Counted from the first letter of the stretch, positions 23,201 through 34,693 are shown. The stretch is DNA of 64,000 nucleotides from Caenorhabditis elegans (GCF_000002985.6 NC_003283.11:19841501-19905500), one strand, 5' to 3'. Numbers and translations: made by a program. Notes: generated by a model from the letters alone, not told the origin.

Positions 23201-26200
23201 CTATAATTACTGAAAAATTCTAATTTTCAGCCTAAAATTACTCAAAAATTCTAATTTCCCGCCTAAAACTACTCAAAAATTTGAATTTCCCGCCACAAAC
23301 CTTGTATTGTAGCAGGCAGTCCGTGTAGGCCGCGGCCTGATTCTGAAACTCGACTCCAACAAACGGATCCACGTATTTTGGCATTATAAATGGAAAATTG
23401 ACACGTGGCCAGGCCTGGATTTTTAGATAATCCTGAAAAAATTATTTAAAAAATTAGTAACAAATTTGGCCGGAAATTCGAATTTTTTCCAAAATTTTTG
23501 GCTGGAAATTCAAATTTTTTGAGAAAATTTTTGGCGCGAAATTCAAATTATTGTTAAAAATTTTGGCGGGAAATTCAAATTTTTCGAGAAAAATTTTGGC
23601 GGGAAATTCCAATTTTTTCCAAACTTTTTGGCGCAAAATTCAAATTTTTTGAGAAAAATTTTGGCGGGAAATTCAAATTTTTTGAGAAAAATTTAGGCGG
23701 GAAATTCAAATTATTTAATAAAAATTTTGGCGGGAAATTCCAATTTTTTCCAAACTTTTTGGCGCAAAATTCAAATTTTTTGAGAAAAATTTTGGCGGGA
23801 AATTCAAATTTTTTGAGAAAAATTTAGGCGGGAAATTCAAATTATTTAATAAAAATTTTGGCGGGAAATTCAAATTTTTTCCAAAATTTTTGGCGGGAAA
23901 TTCAAATTTATGAGAAAATTTTTGGCGGGAAATTCAAATTATTTAATAAAAATTTTGGCGGGAAATTCAAATTTTTTGAGAATCATTTTGGCGAGAAATT
24001 TAAATTTTTTTTTTAATTTGGCGGGAAATTCAAATTTTTTGAGAAAAATTTTGGCGGGAAATTCAAGTTATTTAATAAAAATTTTGGCGGGAAATTCAAA
24101 TTTTTTGATACAATTTTTGGCGGGAAATTTAAATTTTTAGGAGCTTCTTTGGTGCGAAATTGAAAATTTCTAAGAAAAAAATTAAAATTTTTGAGACAAT
24201 TTTCGGCGGGAAATACAAATTTTTTGAGAAAAATTTTGGCGGGAAATTCAAAATTTTTCAGAAAAAATTAGGCGGGAAATTCAAATTTTTGAGAATATTT
24301 TTGGCGGGAAATTCAAACTTTCTGAGAAAAATTTTAGTGCGAATTTCAAATTTTTGAGTAAATTTTTGGCGCGAAATTCAATTTTTTTTTTGAGAAAACA
24401 TTTTCCAGAAAATTGAAATTTTCTTTAAACAATTTTGACAGAAAATTCAAATTCCCGCTCAAGCGGAATATCGGAGCATCGTACTAATTTAGTACGATGC
24501 TCCGAAATCCCGCCCACTCACCGCACTTTCATATTGCTTCATAAGTGAAAACAACGGGGAAACAACACTAATCAAATACAAATGTAAAAATCCACCAAAT
24601 CTGAAAATTGAAAAAAAAATAAGGCCACGCCCACTTCTTGGCTCCGCCACCAACTTTTTGTAAATATGCACTGAAAGAAGAAAGTTTTGCCATTGTTCGA
24701 AGACGTAAAGCGGGGAGAGACAAACTACAAAGTCTCGGGGTTTGTAGGACGGAATTGAAAATGGGATCTAGAAAATATTTTTAGAAAAAAAAATTTCAGA
24801 AAAAAAATTTTTCAGTCAAAAAATGTTTTTTACCTCAGTAGATCCATCTTCTGCAACTAATAATATGGATTGAATATTTGGCAAAAGTTGAGTTGTAGCA
24901 AATATGGTGACCATTTCACAGAAATTATGTGGAGTTACCCTGGAAATTTATTATTTGGCTAGCGGGATTTCGGAGCATCGTAATAGCCACAAATTGTGGG
25001 GGTTATGCTCCGATATTCCGCTTGAATAGAAATTTGAAATTCCCGCCAAATTTGATCTCAAAAAATTTGAATTTCCCGCCAAAATTTTTTTGAGAAAGTT
25101 TGAGTTTCCCGCTAAATTTTTCCAAAAATTTCCTTTAGAAATTAGAATTTCCCACCAAAATTATTTTCAAAAAAATGTGAATATCCCGCCAAAGTTTTTA
25201 TTAAATAATTTGAATTTCCCGCTAGAAAAATTTTCTCATAAAATTTGAATTCCCCTGCAAAATTTTCTCGGAAATTTGAATTTCCCACCAAATATTTTCT
25301 CAAAAATTTTGAATTTCCCGACAAAATTATTCTCGAAAAATTTGAATTTCCCGCCGAAAATTTTCTCATAAAATTTGAATTTCCCACCAAATATTTTCTC
25401 AAAAAATTTGAATTTCAAACCAAATATTTTCTCAAAAATTTTGAATTTCAAACCAAATATTTTCTCAAAAAATTTGAATTTCCCGCCAAAATTATTCTCA
25501 AAAAATTTGAATTTCCCGCCAAAATTATTCTCAAAAAATTTGAATTTCCCACCAAAGATATTCTAAAAAAATTTGAATTTCAAACCAAATATTTTCTCGA
25601 AAAATTTGAATTTCCCGCCGAAAATTTTCTCATAAAATTTGAATTTCCCACCAAAATTATTCTCAAAAAATTTGAATTTCCCACCAAATATTTTCATATA
25701 AATTTTGAATTTCAAACCAAATATTTTCTCAAAAATTTTGAATTTCCCGCCAAAAATGCTTTCAAAAAATTTGAATTTCCGGCCAAAATTATTCTCAAAA
25801 AATTTGAATTTCCCGCCAAAATTTTCTCGAAAAATTCGAATTTCCAACCAAAATTCCCGCCAGTACGATGCTCCGAAATCCCGTTATTACCTGATAGAAG
25901 GAGTGTTAACCAAAATACTAGTGGTCGCATTTTTGGCCCAAATTGATATTTCACCAGAATCTGTAGATTTTCCTGATTCAATTTCCAGATATTCTTCCTG
26001 ATTCCGGCCCAAATTTATAGACATCACAAGGGCCACCGCATTGTCACCGAGACTGAAAATTTTTGATATTTTTGGCGCGAAATTTGAATTTATTCTCGAA
26101 TAATTAAAATTTTGGCACTTTTAAAATTTTCGAAAAAAAAATTTTGGAAAAAAAATTTTCAAAAAAAAATTTTTCAAAAAAAATTTTTTTTTTCAATATT

Positions 26201-26483
26201 TTTTTAGAGCCCCTTTTTGACGCCAAATTTAAAAAATTACCTTTTAGAAGTTGGATAATAGTATGCCGAGGTGACAAAAGCTTTCAGTTCCCGGTTTTTC
26301 AGCGGTTGTAGTGGTATAACCAGGTGGGTTCTGAAATTTTATCGATTTTTTCAAAATTTTAATACTTTGGGAGACTTACACGCCGTAGACTAGATCAATT
26401 AATAAATAATACCAAAAATAAAGCCAAAATGCTAGAAATAACAGAAAAATCAATGTGGTTTGGTATTGGCAGTAGATTCGCAT
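20227..26483 (-). CDS. Glycosyltransferase family 92 (DUF23) protein, 9 exons
   Basis: Exons: 26380-26483, 26241-26330, 25891-26052, 24834-24939, 24655-24767, 24522-24600, 23301-23432, 21651-22010, 20227-20625. All phases agree; 514 aa. The N-terminus is a type II signal anchor ([18 protein letters not shown]). Diagnostic GT92 blocks follow in order: [30 protein letters not shown] then HLYLISVV, the [14 protein letters not shown] block, and the metal-binding acidic motif [11 protein letters not shown] (residues ~270-280). Six or more Cys lie in the lumenal C-terminus. By family this is a Golgi enzyme; characterised members add beta-linked galactose to fucose or GlcNAc on glycans. The substrate here is not known. 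Introns 3, 6, 7 and 8 are almost entirely minisatellite. I know of no gene symbol. Confidence 0.9.
21050..21570. repeat. TTTGAATTTCCCGCCAAAA array in GT92 intron 8
   Basis: About 15 degenerate units of ~32 bp alternate AATTTGAATTTCC with TTTTCTCAAAA. Same family as the other GGCGGGAAATTC arrays, in opposite orientation to those at 17.4 and 23.5 kb. Confidence 0.8.
22015..23290. repeat. ~31-bp tandem minisatellite, about 40 copies, GT92 intron 7
   Basis: Near-regular units read CCTAAAACTACTCGAAAATT followed by CAAATTTCCCG. A variant unit (CTCTTAAAATCACAAGAAAA) recurs at ~22,092, 22,253, 22,400, 22,430 and 22,815. A block of ~300 bp at 22,250-22,560 is repeated at about 22,810-23,070, which shows higher-order duplication. 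It fills the intron completely. Confidence 0.9.
23460..24450. repeat. GGCGGGAAATTCAAATTTTT array in GT92 intron 6
   Basis: About 28 units of ~33 bp. A three-unit block of ~130 bp around 23,600-23,720 is repeated almost exactly at 23,725-23,860. A/T runs recur at about 10-bp spacing inside the units. Confidence 0.85.
24466..24514. repeat. Palindrome of the CGGAGCATCGTAC motif
   Basis: CGGAATATCGGAGCATCGTAC and its inverse (GTACGATGCTCCGAAATCCCG) sit around TAATTTA, just 3' of exon 6. Single or hairpin copies of the motif occur in the same gene at ~20,665, 20,745, 24,965-25,020 (hairpin), 25,862 and 26,577, and upstream of gly-4 at 52,127. Confidence 0.7.
25040..25860. repeat. TTTGAATTTCCCGCCAAAAT array in GT92 intron 3
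   Basis: About 25 units of ~33 bp, including a TTTGAATTTCAAACCAAATA variant. The regular spacing (a multiple of three) creates a 233-codon open frame on the plus strand encoding a repeated [14 protein letters not shown] peptide. That frame is not treated as a gene. Confidence 0.85.
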
Positions 26484-27174
26484 TTTTGAGGGGGAAATTA
26501 GTGAAATGAATTAGTAAAAGAAAAGATGAAAGTTTGAGATTTGGGAAAATAGTTAGAGATTAAAATCTACACTGCGGCATTTCGGAGCACGAATACGATC
26601 GTAGTGAACTGGAATTTCGAGAGAAAAAATTCAATTTTTTTAGATTTTTTTTGGAAATTTCCAAAAGTTTTTGGGGTTATATTGATTTTTTTTTGGTTTT
26701 TTTTTTCAAAAAAGTTGGCGGGAAATTCAAATTTTCTGTGAAAATTTTCACCGGGAAGTTCAGATTTTTTGATAAAACTTTCAGCGGGAAATTCAAATTT
26801 TCTGTGAAAATTTTCAGCGGGAAATTGAATTTTTTTGATAAAACTTTCAGCGGGAAATTCAAATTTTTGGGCAAACACTCATTGAATACCTTTGCTCATT
26901 GACTACCTCAGATCATTGACTACCTTTCGGCTCATTGACTACCTTCAGTTGCTCATTGACTATCTTTATCTAATTTTTCAGAATTTTCAGTTTTTTTCGC
27001 TGAAAAATCAGAATTTTCAATAACATGTTACTTTTTGATGTCTAAGAAGGTCGTGCACTTTCTCATTTCCTGAAATTCCGGGAAAAATGGAGATGAGATC
27101 TGATGTATAAATGCTTTGACTACCTCTATCTAATAAAATTTCCCAAAATTTATTTTTTTGAAAACTTTCCAAAA

Positions 27175-27740
27175 TTTGATCAGATATTATAGAAAAGTGC
27201 AATTTTTGTCGTTTTTCTAGTTTGGATGTTCTGCACACTATTGCAGACGAAAACCTGAGGTTTAGTAAAACCCCTAAGCTCAAAAAACGCACTCACTTCG
27301 GATGCCGATATCTCCGTGGAAAAAAAATGTATGGCAACGTGATTAACTACAAAGTTGTATATCTTAATCTAAAGTACAACTTCGTAGTTGATTGTTTTTC
27401 ATTAAAAAATTTGTTGGTTGAGATAAAGTTGTGTAAAGTTTGGCACCTTCATGCTTGTATTTTCTTCTTCTTTTTCTGTTCATATCTCAACCAACAAATT
27501 TTTTAATGAAAAACAATCAACTACAAAGTTGTACTTTAGATTAAGATATACAACTTTGTAGTTTATTACTTTGCCATAATTTTTTTTCCACGGAGATATC
27601 AGCATCCGAAGTGAGTGCGTTTTTTGAGCTTAGGGGTTCTACTATACCTCAGATTTTCGTCTGCAATAGTGTGCAGAACATCCAAACTAGAAAAACGACA
27701 AAAATTGCACTTTTCTATAATATCTGATCAAATTTTGAAA
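27175..27740. mobile_element. Long palindrome, ~250-bp arms
   Basis: The left arm (about 27,175-27,430, containing GTTTGGATGTTCTGCACACT) and right arm (about 27,488-27,740) are inverse complements with few mismatches, around a ~55-bp centre. A second family member lies at 33,985-34,535. Each arm carries an inner repeat, AACTACAAAGTTGTA, that is itself nearly palindromic. Non-coding foldback element. Confidence 0.8.
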
Positions 27741-28060
27741 AGTTTAAAAAAAAAATTTAAAAAATTTTTGTGAGGGGTACCTTTTGGATTTTTTTTTCAT
27801 AAATCGAAAAAAATATTGAAACCTAAAAAACCAAATGTTTTTGACACTATTGCCAACAGCATTTCAGTTGGACACATTTTATTGCACAATCTCATTGCCA
27901 ACTATCCTATGCTGAAACCTTTGGAATATGCTTATGCTGACGTTTTGAATATGCTTATGCTGACGTGCGCTTATGCTGACAAGAGCTCTCACGAGAATTT
28001 CGTGATCCAAAAAACACATTGAAAGCTTATATCAGGACACTTACCGATGTAAAAGAAAAC

Positions 28061-28133
28061 CGAACCTATCCAGATTTGAACCAGCAATGACTGTATCTGA
28101 AGACCGTGCGCTTAACCACTACACCAAAAGGGC
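28061..28133 (-). pseudogene. tRNA-like sequence, probable tRNA pseudogene
   Basis: The minus strand has a good internal A box (TGGTGTAGTGG) and a B box (GGTTCAAATCT) at tRNA spacing within 73 nt starting GCCCTTTT. The D stem pairs (GTGT/GCGC) and the T stem pairs at four of five positions with wobbles. The acceptor ends do not pair, and the anticodon stem has a mismatch with an 8-nt loop (CTTCAGAT). It is therefore unlikely to be a functional tRNA. A degenerate copy or a tRNA-derived repeat fits better. Confidence 0.45.
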
Positions 28134-28526
28134 GAGAGGTGCGAGCGTTCTCAAGGAATATATGAAATCAGTCGAGCTGTATGACAACTAGAGCTTCTCT
28201 CGATTGGAAGATATCTAGTACTTGAAAATGTGTTCATAAAGCTTGGAACTACTACAGAATAAGTCATTAAGCTATTTTCTGTTCCTAATGTTCAGTTTCT
28301 ACAAAAAATATATTCCACATTGATTTTTGTGGTGAATTTGAACCAAGGCACGGCCCGGCGAAAGAGACGTGGCCGCGAGAGCTGCGCCGGCTAGGCCACC
28401 GCCTCCTATGGTTAAGATTTTTGAACGAATAAACATTTTTAATTTGGCTGCTAAGCTCATTTATCTTCGTTTTTTCTCGTTTTTTCTCATTTTTATCGAT
28501 AAAAATATATTTTTTGTTGCAGAAAA

Positions 28527-31500
28527 TCACAACACCGCAACGGAAACGCGTCCAACAGCACAAAACGGTGCCGAATTCAACAAAAAAGTAGGTTTTTTCC
28601 CATTTTCTCAAAAAATCCTCAAATTTTTTTTGTAAAAATGAGCCACAATCTTCAACAGATTGCTAGCTTCTAGAAAATATACCACTTTAACGGTTTGATA
28701 CACTAAAAAATATCGAATAGTCTATAATTGTAAAAATTTGAACTAAAAAAATGGAAATTTTTCCGTAATTAATTTTTTCTTCAAATTTTTTGAATGAAAT
28801 GTGTTTCATTAGCTTTGTCTAAATTTTTCGATTCTAAAAACACTTGATTTCAGTTGCTCAATAGGTCGGAAGTATTTTCTAAATCGAAAAGTAACAATTT
28901 GCACTGAAAAATGGAATTTTTTTCAAAATCGATTTTTTCCACGAGTTTTCAACAATCTTCGATATTGATTTTCATAACTGTTTTCTTTATTTTCAGGTGG
29001 CTCCAATGTCAGCAAAAATTAAAGCTTGGAGCTCCAACGCGGAAAAATTAAATTCGAAACGAAAAAAAATGGAAATTCGGGAGGAATTATTCCCATCGAC
29101 GGTAATTCGACAAAATTTTTTCGAAAAACTGTATAGAATTTCGATATTTTTTTGACATTTTCACGTACTACTGGACGAGATCTTTCTAAAAAACCAAAAA
29201 ATCGATACTCTAGTTCAGTTCGTTCAGCTCAATTTTGTCTACTTTAATTAAGTTGGAGTAGTTTGTTCTAACTTCAAAAACGTGATTTTCAGACGTGCAG
29301 CTCGTCGCCACAGGCTAATCAGGAAATCAGTTCAGAAGATCGAAACTCCCACCATCCCGACATTGCTTCCAGTAGCTCCGCAACTACATGCAGGTCGTCA
29401 AATTGTTTCAATATGGATGAAGGAATTCTGACGAGAGACGTGGAAATGGATTTTAGTGACGAAATTCCGACTTTTTCTCACAATGTAATTTTTTTTCAAT
29501 ATTTCAAAACTAATATTATATGATTTTGCAGAGATTCTCCAATCCCGTGTTTCCACCGACACCTTCACGAAACTCGTTCAGTACACCGAGGGTTCGAATA
29601 ATCTCCAATGTTGAGCAAATTCCGCAGATCAAAATGCTCCGACTAACGATCGAACGACTGAAAAATGAAAAAATGAAATATCAGAAGAAATACAAAAGCG
29701 GAATGGTGAGTTTGCGGTGTTTTCGGAAGAAATACTAATAGTCCGCCAAGAAAATATCACTGTAAGAGCATCGAATTCTTCGCTGCAAATGGAAGTATGC
29801 AATATGCGAACGATCGTCAGTGGTATAGAAGGTCGATTGGTGAGAAGCTGGGCAGATGTGAAGAAAAGTGGCAAAGCTATGGTTCTGAGTCTACAAAGAC
29901 ACGCCGAAGAAATTGAAAACCTCAAAAAATCAGCTTTTAAAGTTAAATTTTCGAATCTAAGAAACAAAAGTTGTATCAAAAATCGATTTCGCAAAGCTCT
30001 TCACTTGCTTCAACACGAAATCTGCCTCGAGGATGACGTCGGACAATTTATTCGAAAATTCACAAAATTCCTGAATTCAGAAGAGAATCAAAGCTACAAA
30101 AACAAGCTTTCAAACTTTGAGGCCGTTGACTTTTTATCAAAATGCGGATTATCTCTAAGTCAGATGGAAAAAATCAAAAACTATTTGACTAATTCCATTG
30201 GCTATGATTTGCTTCCATTGGTAAAGAACACAAGAGATTTGTCAATCCAGTTATCAATGATCTCCAGTTTCAAAGTTTCCACTTCGTTCGACAATAAAGG
30301 AAAAGTGATTACCATTGTGCAGTGCATGAAAATTGCAGAAGTTTTAGCCTATCGAATAGAGCTTCTATGCAATTCAAATCAATTTGTGGACGATGGCTAC
30401 ACGAAAGGAGTAATCAAGATTGGAGTCGTTGGTGACGCTGGAGGTGGAAGCACAAAGTTGGCATTGGTAATCGGAATGTATCTCGACCGAATTCTTCGAG
30501 ACACGTTATGGTAATTGCAGTATATGACGGATCCGACAATTACTCGTGTCTGAAAAAATTCATTCCCGACGTTCTTGAGCAGCTTGGCAAGCTGACAAAA
30601 ATTCGATATTTGGACAAAGGAGTTCAAAAAACCGCAAAAATTGTGCAAATTGCAACTGGAGATTGCAAGTTTCAATTTGATATTCTTGGACACCAAGGAC
30701 ATTCATCCCACAATTTCTGCTTCAAGTGTTTTGCCCAGAATCCACGGGGAGCTGAAGAGAGGATGAAAATCAAGGATATGAATGTTGATGAAACATTCCA
30801 CCCACGAACAATCGATCTTTACAAAGCTTGTTGTACTCCACTTCTGCCACACGTTGCGATCATGTTCTATTTGATTCCTCTTCTGCACATTATCATGGGT
30901 ATTTTTGACAAATATATCTTCAATCCCCTCTGGAAATATTCTGTCACTTTGGATAACACTACTTGTTTCCCTATCCTGAAAACGCGAAAAGCAACTCTAA
31001 AAAACGCTGTTAACCTAATCAAAAGTGCGGAAGAAAAGTATCAAGCAGCCACCGGAAAGATGAAATTGGAGTCGCATGCTGAACTGAAAGCACTTCAATC
31101 GGAAAAATTGTTGCTCGACACAATTGTGAATGGTACTCCCGGAGGAACACTTGAAAAAATGGAACAGTGTTGGGCTAAGTTTGGAGCGGACAAGCAGGCT
31201 TGGTTCCAATCATTTTGCGGAAACCATTTGAAATTGCTGCTAACGCCGGCTATTGTAGAGGAGACTTTCAACATTTTTGGCCCAAATTTATGCCCAATGT
31301 TGCTCGGATTGAAATCAGCAATGGGAAAGCTTTCAACTATTATGTCACTTTCGGGAAACAAGTTTTTAAATGATTCCGACGTCTTAATACTTCAAAATTC
31401 GATTCGCGGATTTGTGGAGGATTTGAAAGTAGCGGTTCCCGAAGAAACAATTATTTTAAAGCTGCACTTGGTGGTCTACCATGCACCACAAATGGCAAAA

Positions 31501-32425
31501 GATGTGAGAAACATTGGAAGGATCACAGAACCAGGAGTTGAATCTGTCCACGCGATTTTCAATGCACTTGAGAGGAGATTTTGCAATTACCGGGACAAGA
31601 AAAGGCGTTACATCCATGTTCTGAGAGAGCTCATGTGTCGTAACATCATGAATGACATGACTATGGTAATTTTTGTACAGAAAAAAATTTCTGCATTCTT
31701 AAAAACACAACTATTTCAGAACACGTCCATTCCCGGTCTTTCCATCGTACCAAAAGATGCAACAGTTCTGCCAATTTCTTCGCAAAATGATCTTCGGGAC
31801 CCAAAAGTAGTTATTCGGGACGTCACGGCTGCCCAAAAAAGAAAAAATTTAGCGAAAAAAAAAATCAATTTTAGCTCCAAGAAAAGGCTTCCACAATCGA
31901 CAAAATCTCGAAATGCTGTGGTGAGATTTTTATTTTTCACGAAAAGTTTCAAATTTTGAACATTTTCAGCCCGACTTCTCACAAAACGTACAAACTTCTA
32001 TTGCATTTGGAGGCAATTCAACGAAAATTGGATTCCGTGGTCTACCGAGCAATGCTCTTTCTCGTCCGAACCCGATGGTAGGTTCACTGCTTTAAATCAA
32101 CTCAAAATTGAAATCAAAAATTATTTCAGGCAATCACACAAACTTGCTCGACAAGCCAGCCAATCACTAGAAGCCATCCACTTGTTGCTCCACCAGTATC
32201 TTATCAACTTCCGAAATGCAGTAATAGTTTAGCTGAAGTGAGTGTAAAGGTGAAATGACAATTTCAATAAGTTAAAAATTTTAGAAAATTCGAGCAAGTT
32301 GTGGGCAAGCAAGAAGGAGTGCTGCAGAATCTTCTTCGACTGAAAGCCACGTGGACACAAATTCGAAGAAGAAAGTTTACAGACTAAAATTCGTCCAAAA
32401 AAGTCGTGAAATTCCGAAGAAATAG
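28527..32425 (+). pseudogene. Transposase-like gene, at least 8 exons, two frame breaks
   Basis: Exons by splice sites and phase 0 introns: about 28,527-28,587, 28,997-29,101, 29,293-29,484, 29,532-29,705, then 29,711-30,500 and 30,500-31,665, and 31,720-31,920, 31,970-32,080, 32,130-32,238, 32,284-32,425. The N-terminal third is Ser-rich, then coiled coil (residues from IKMLRLTIERLKNEK). The large core has VVGDAGGGSTKLALVI, YDGSDN, GHQGHSSHNFCFKC and, near the end, EPGVESVHAIFNALERRF, a D...D...E-type layout suggestive of a transposase core. The C-terminus is basic. Two single-frame shifts interrupt it, at 29,706-29,740 and at about 30,495-30,507, just before YDGSDN. I recall a Caenorhabditis-expanded family of this kind (possibly DUF1280) but am not sure. 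It is probably a decaying transposon gene. Confidence 0.6.
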
Positions 32426-32810
32426 TAATATATCGATTTTCTGTTTTTTTTATTATGATTTCTAATATTTTTATTTTAATGCTTAATTTAAAATGACCGA
32501 AAATAAAGAATTGATTCTCAAAAAGTAATCTCAGAGCAATATATGTTGTTTCTTTATATAATTTATCCATTTTATCAACAAATCGCATTTTTATCGCTCA
32601 AAAATCGATAAAAACAGCTCATCAGAAACTTTCATCGAGTAAAATGAGACATCATTCGTCTGTGAAAAGCTAAATATCGATTTTCCTTGAATATAGTGAA
32701 GAAAAGATCTTCATACTTACGATTTTTCACAAATTCGATGAAAATTTGATAGTTTTTTTTCAATTTCAGCTCTATAATTCCGAAAAAAATCTTCTGATAA
32801 TTTTCGCGAA

Positions 32811-33238
32811 ATGTCGTCAATTAAAATGCGCGCTGTGCAGTACGCAACGGTGTACGAAACTTTAAACTGAGTATTCAACGTTGAGCACGCAGTCAGCCAA
32901 ATTGGAATACGGTAGAGAATTCTCGTCCATGTACCCCCCGCCGGGCCGTGCAAGGAAAATCGGGAACTTCTCTGATTCCTCGAAAATACTGTTTTTTTTT
33001 TTTAAATTTTGGCCTAAATTTTTTCCTCAAAAACACCTTCATTCTTGTATTTTCTAGGAGCATATGTCATCTGTATTGTTTAATAATTTTTTTTTGCTTC
33101 AAAAGCTCTGTTTTGTGCTTAAAACTCTCATTTTTGTCGATTTCTTAATTTAAAACATGGAAATTAAAAACATTTCGGAGTACGGTACACATCGGTGTTT
33201 GCGTACCTTTGCGTATCGTGCATTTAATTCGACGACAT
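32811..33238. mobile_element. MITE with TGTCGTCAATTAAAATGC ends
   Basis: The left end, TGTCGTCAATTAAAATGCGC, is the imperfect inverse complement of the right end, GCATTTAATTCGACGACA. Inner arms also match: CAGTACGCAACGGTGTAC against GTACACATCGGTGTTTGCGT, inverted. 428 bp, no coding capacity. Confidence 0.65.
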
Positions 33239-33484
33239 TTGTATATTTTTAAATGCAAAAATCAACGAAAAAGTGGAAAATGAGATGAAAAATGGAAAAT
33301 GAGATGAAAACGAAGACTGTGGCTAAAATCCTTAATAATGAAGATTATTAAACATTAAAAATAGATAAATGGATAGAAAAAACCATGTTCTAAAAGCCTA
33401 TATACATAAAAATAAGAAATTTTGAGATTGTTTTTTTCGTTGTCTATATTTGTCAGCCGCATTCGAGGTACATACCGTTTTTCA

Positions 33485-33770
33485 AAAATCGAATTTCAAC
33501 AGTTTGTTTGGCTTTTTAACAGCTTTATTTGAACATCTTGTTAGTTAAAATCAGTAAAAACCCAAGAGAGTTCTATTCAAAACAAGATTTTGGCTTGGAA
33601 ATGTCAATTTTTCAGACTTTTCTTCACTTACTGGAGAAGTGTAGAATTTAATCAAATATCGAATTTCAACAAATTGTTAAAAAATCTTTGCGCTTTATTT
33701 ACAATACAAATCAAGGGTTTTGGTCAAGTTTCAGCCGAGTTCTATTCAAAATAGTTCTCACTGTAGGCGT
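33485..33770. repeat. Diverged ~165-bp tandem duplication
   Basis: Both units start ATCGAATTTCAACA and end GAGTTCTATTCAAAA (about 33,487-33,585 and 33,658-33,760). Interiors share CTTTATTT...ACA and TCAGT/TCAGC blocks. Confidence 0.5.
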
Positions 33771-33984
33771 TGGCGGAAGTATCGCAGCGTGAACTTTGAA
33801 CCTTTCTGGCTTTTTATTTATCATCAAAAGCAACTAATGTTGCCTTTTTATACAATAACTGATAAGTTTTTCTTATAATTCTTCAATTTTTGCCGGTTAT
33901 TTTTTTTCGGAAAATTTCATAAGGGAATTCTGAAAATTTTCACCAAAACATTTTTTTTGGAAAATTTTAAATTTTTTTATTAGA

Positions 33985-34535
33985 TGTTATAGAAAAATGC
34001 AAAATATGTGGTTTTTTTTCAATTAGGATGTTCTTCTGAACACGATTTCGGACAAAAATCTGAGGTATAGTAGAACCGCTAATTTCAAAAAACGTATTGA
34101 ATTAGAATGCTTACATCTCCGTGGAAAAAAATTGTATGGCAAAGGAATCAACTACAAAGTTGTTCATCTTAATCTAAAGTACAACTTTGTAGTTGAACTT
34201 TTTTATCAAAAAAAATTGGCGGCCGAGATATGAACAGAAAAAGAAAATACAAGCAGGAAGGTGCCAAACTTTACACAACTTTATCTCGACCAACAAATTT
34301 TTTGATAAAAAACGATCAACTACAAAGTTGTACTTTAGATTAAGATGAACAACTTTGTAGTTGATCACTTTGTCATAAAAATTTTTTCCACGAAGATTTA
34401 AGCATCCAATTTGAATGCGATTTTTGAACATAAGAGTTCTGCTATACCTCAGGTTTTTGTCCGAAATCGTGTTCAGAACATCCAAACTGGAAAAAAACTA
34501 CATATTTACATTTTCTATAACATCAAATAAAAAAA
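33985..34535. mobile_element. Second long palindrome of the 27.2-kb family
   Basis: ~215-bp arms contain GGATGTTCTTCTGAACACGA, ATCTCCGTGGAAAAAAATTG and CAACTACAAAGTTGT, inverted at the right from about 34,290 to 34,535. It shares the ATCTCCGTGGAAAAAAA and ACAAAGTTGTA(T/C)AT(C)TTAATCTAAAG blocks with 27,175-27,740. Confidence 0.8.
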
Positions 34536-34693
34536 TTAAAAATTTTCCAAAAAAAAAATTGGTGAAAAATCACAAGGGGACCCTTGTGATTTTTTTTTGA
34601 AAAAAATCATAAAAAATTGTTATTACCAAAAATGATTTTCTTTTTATTTTGTAACATTTTGTAACATTTTTCTTGAAAATCTTCTAAAATTCA

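Larger units (their letters stand above)
26484..28526. other. Gap upstream of the GT92 gene with palindrome and tRNA-like sequence
   Basis: This gap lies between the GT92 start and the transposase-like gene. It contains GGCGGGAAATTC units (about 26,700-26,880), a CTCATTGACTACCTT short tandem (about 26,878-26,960, four units), the long palindrome at 27.2-27.7 kb and the tRNA-like sequence. No protein-coding gene is supported. Confidence 0.5.

Noticed and set aside
25245..25946. 233-codon open frame on the plus strand with repeated [14 protein letters not shown] peptide
   Set aside because: It is an in-frame reading of the AATTTGAATTTCCCGCC minisatellite inside GT92 intron 3. Frames on the other strand are equally open and no splice or start context exists.
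28342..32955. GCACGGCCCGGCG and its inverse near 28,347 and 32,940 as terminal inverted repeats of a 4.6-kb transposon around the transposase-like gene
   Set aside because: The match is only about 13 bp, the right copy lies inside another inverted-repeat element (32,811-33,238), and no target duplication is visible.
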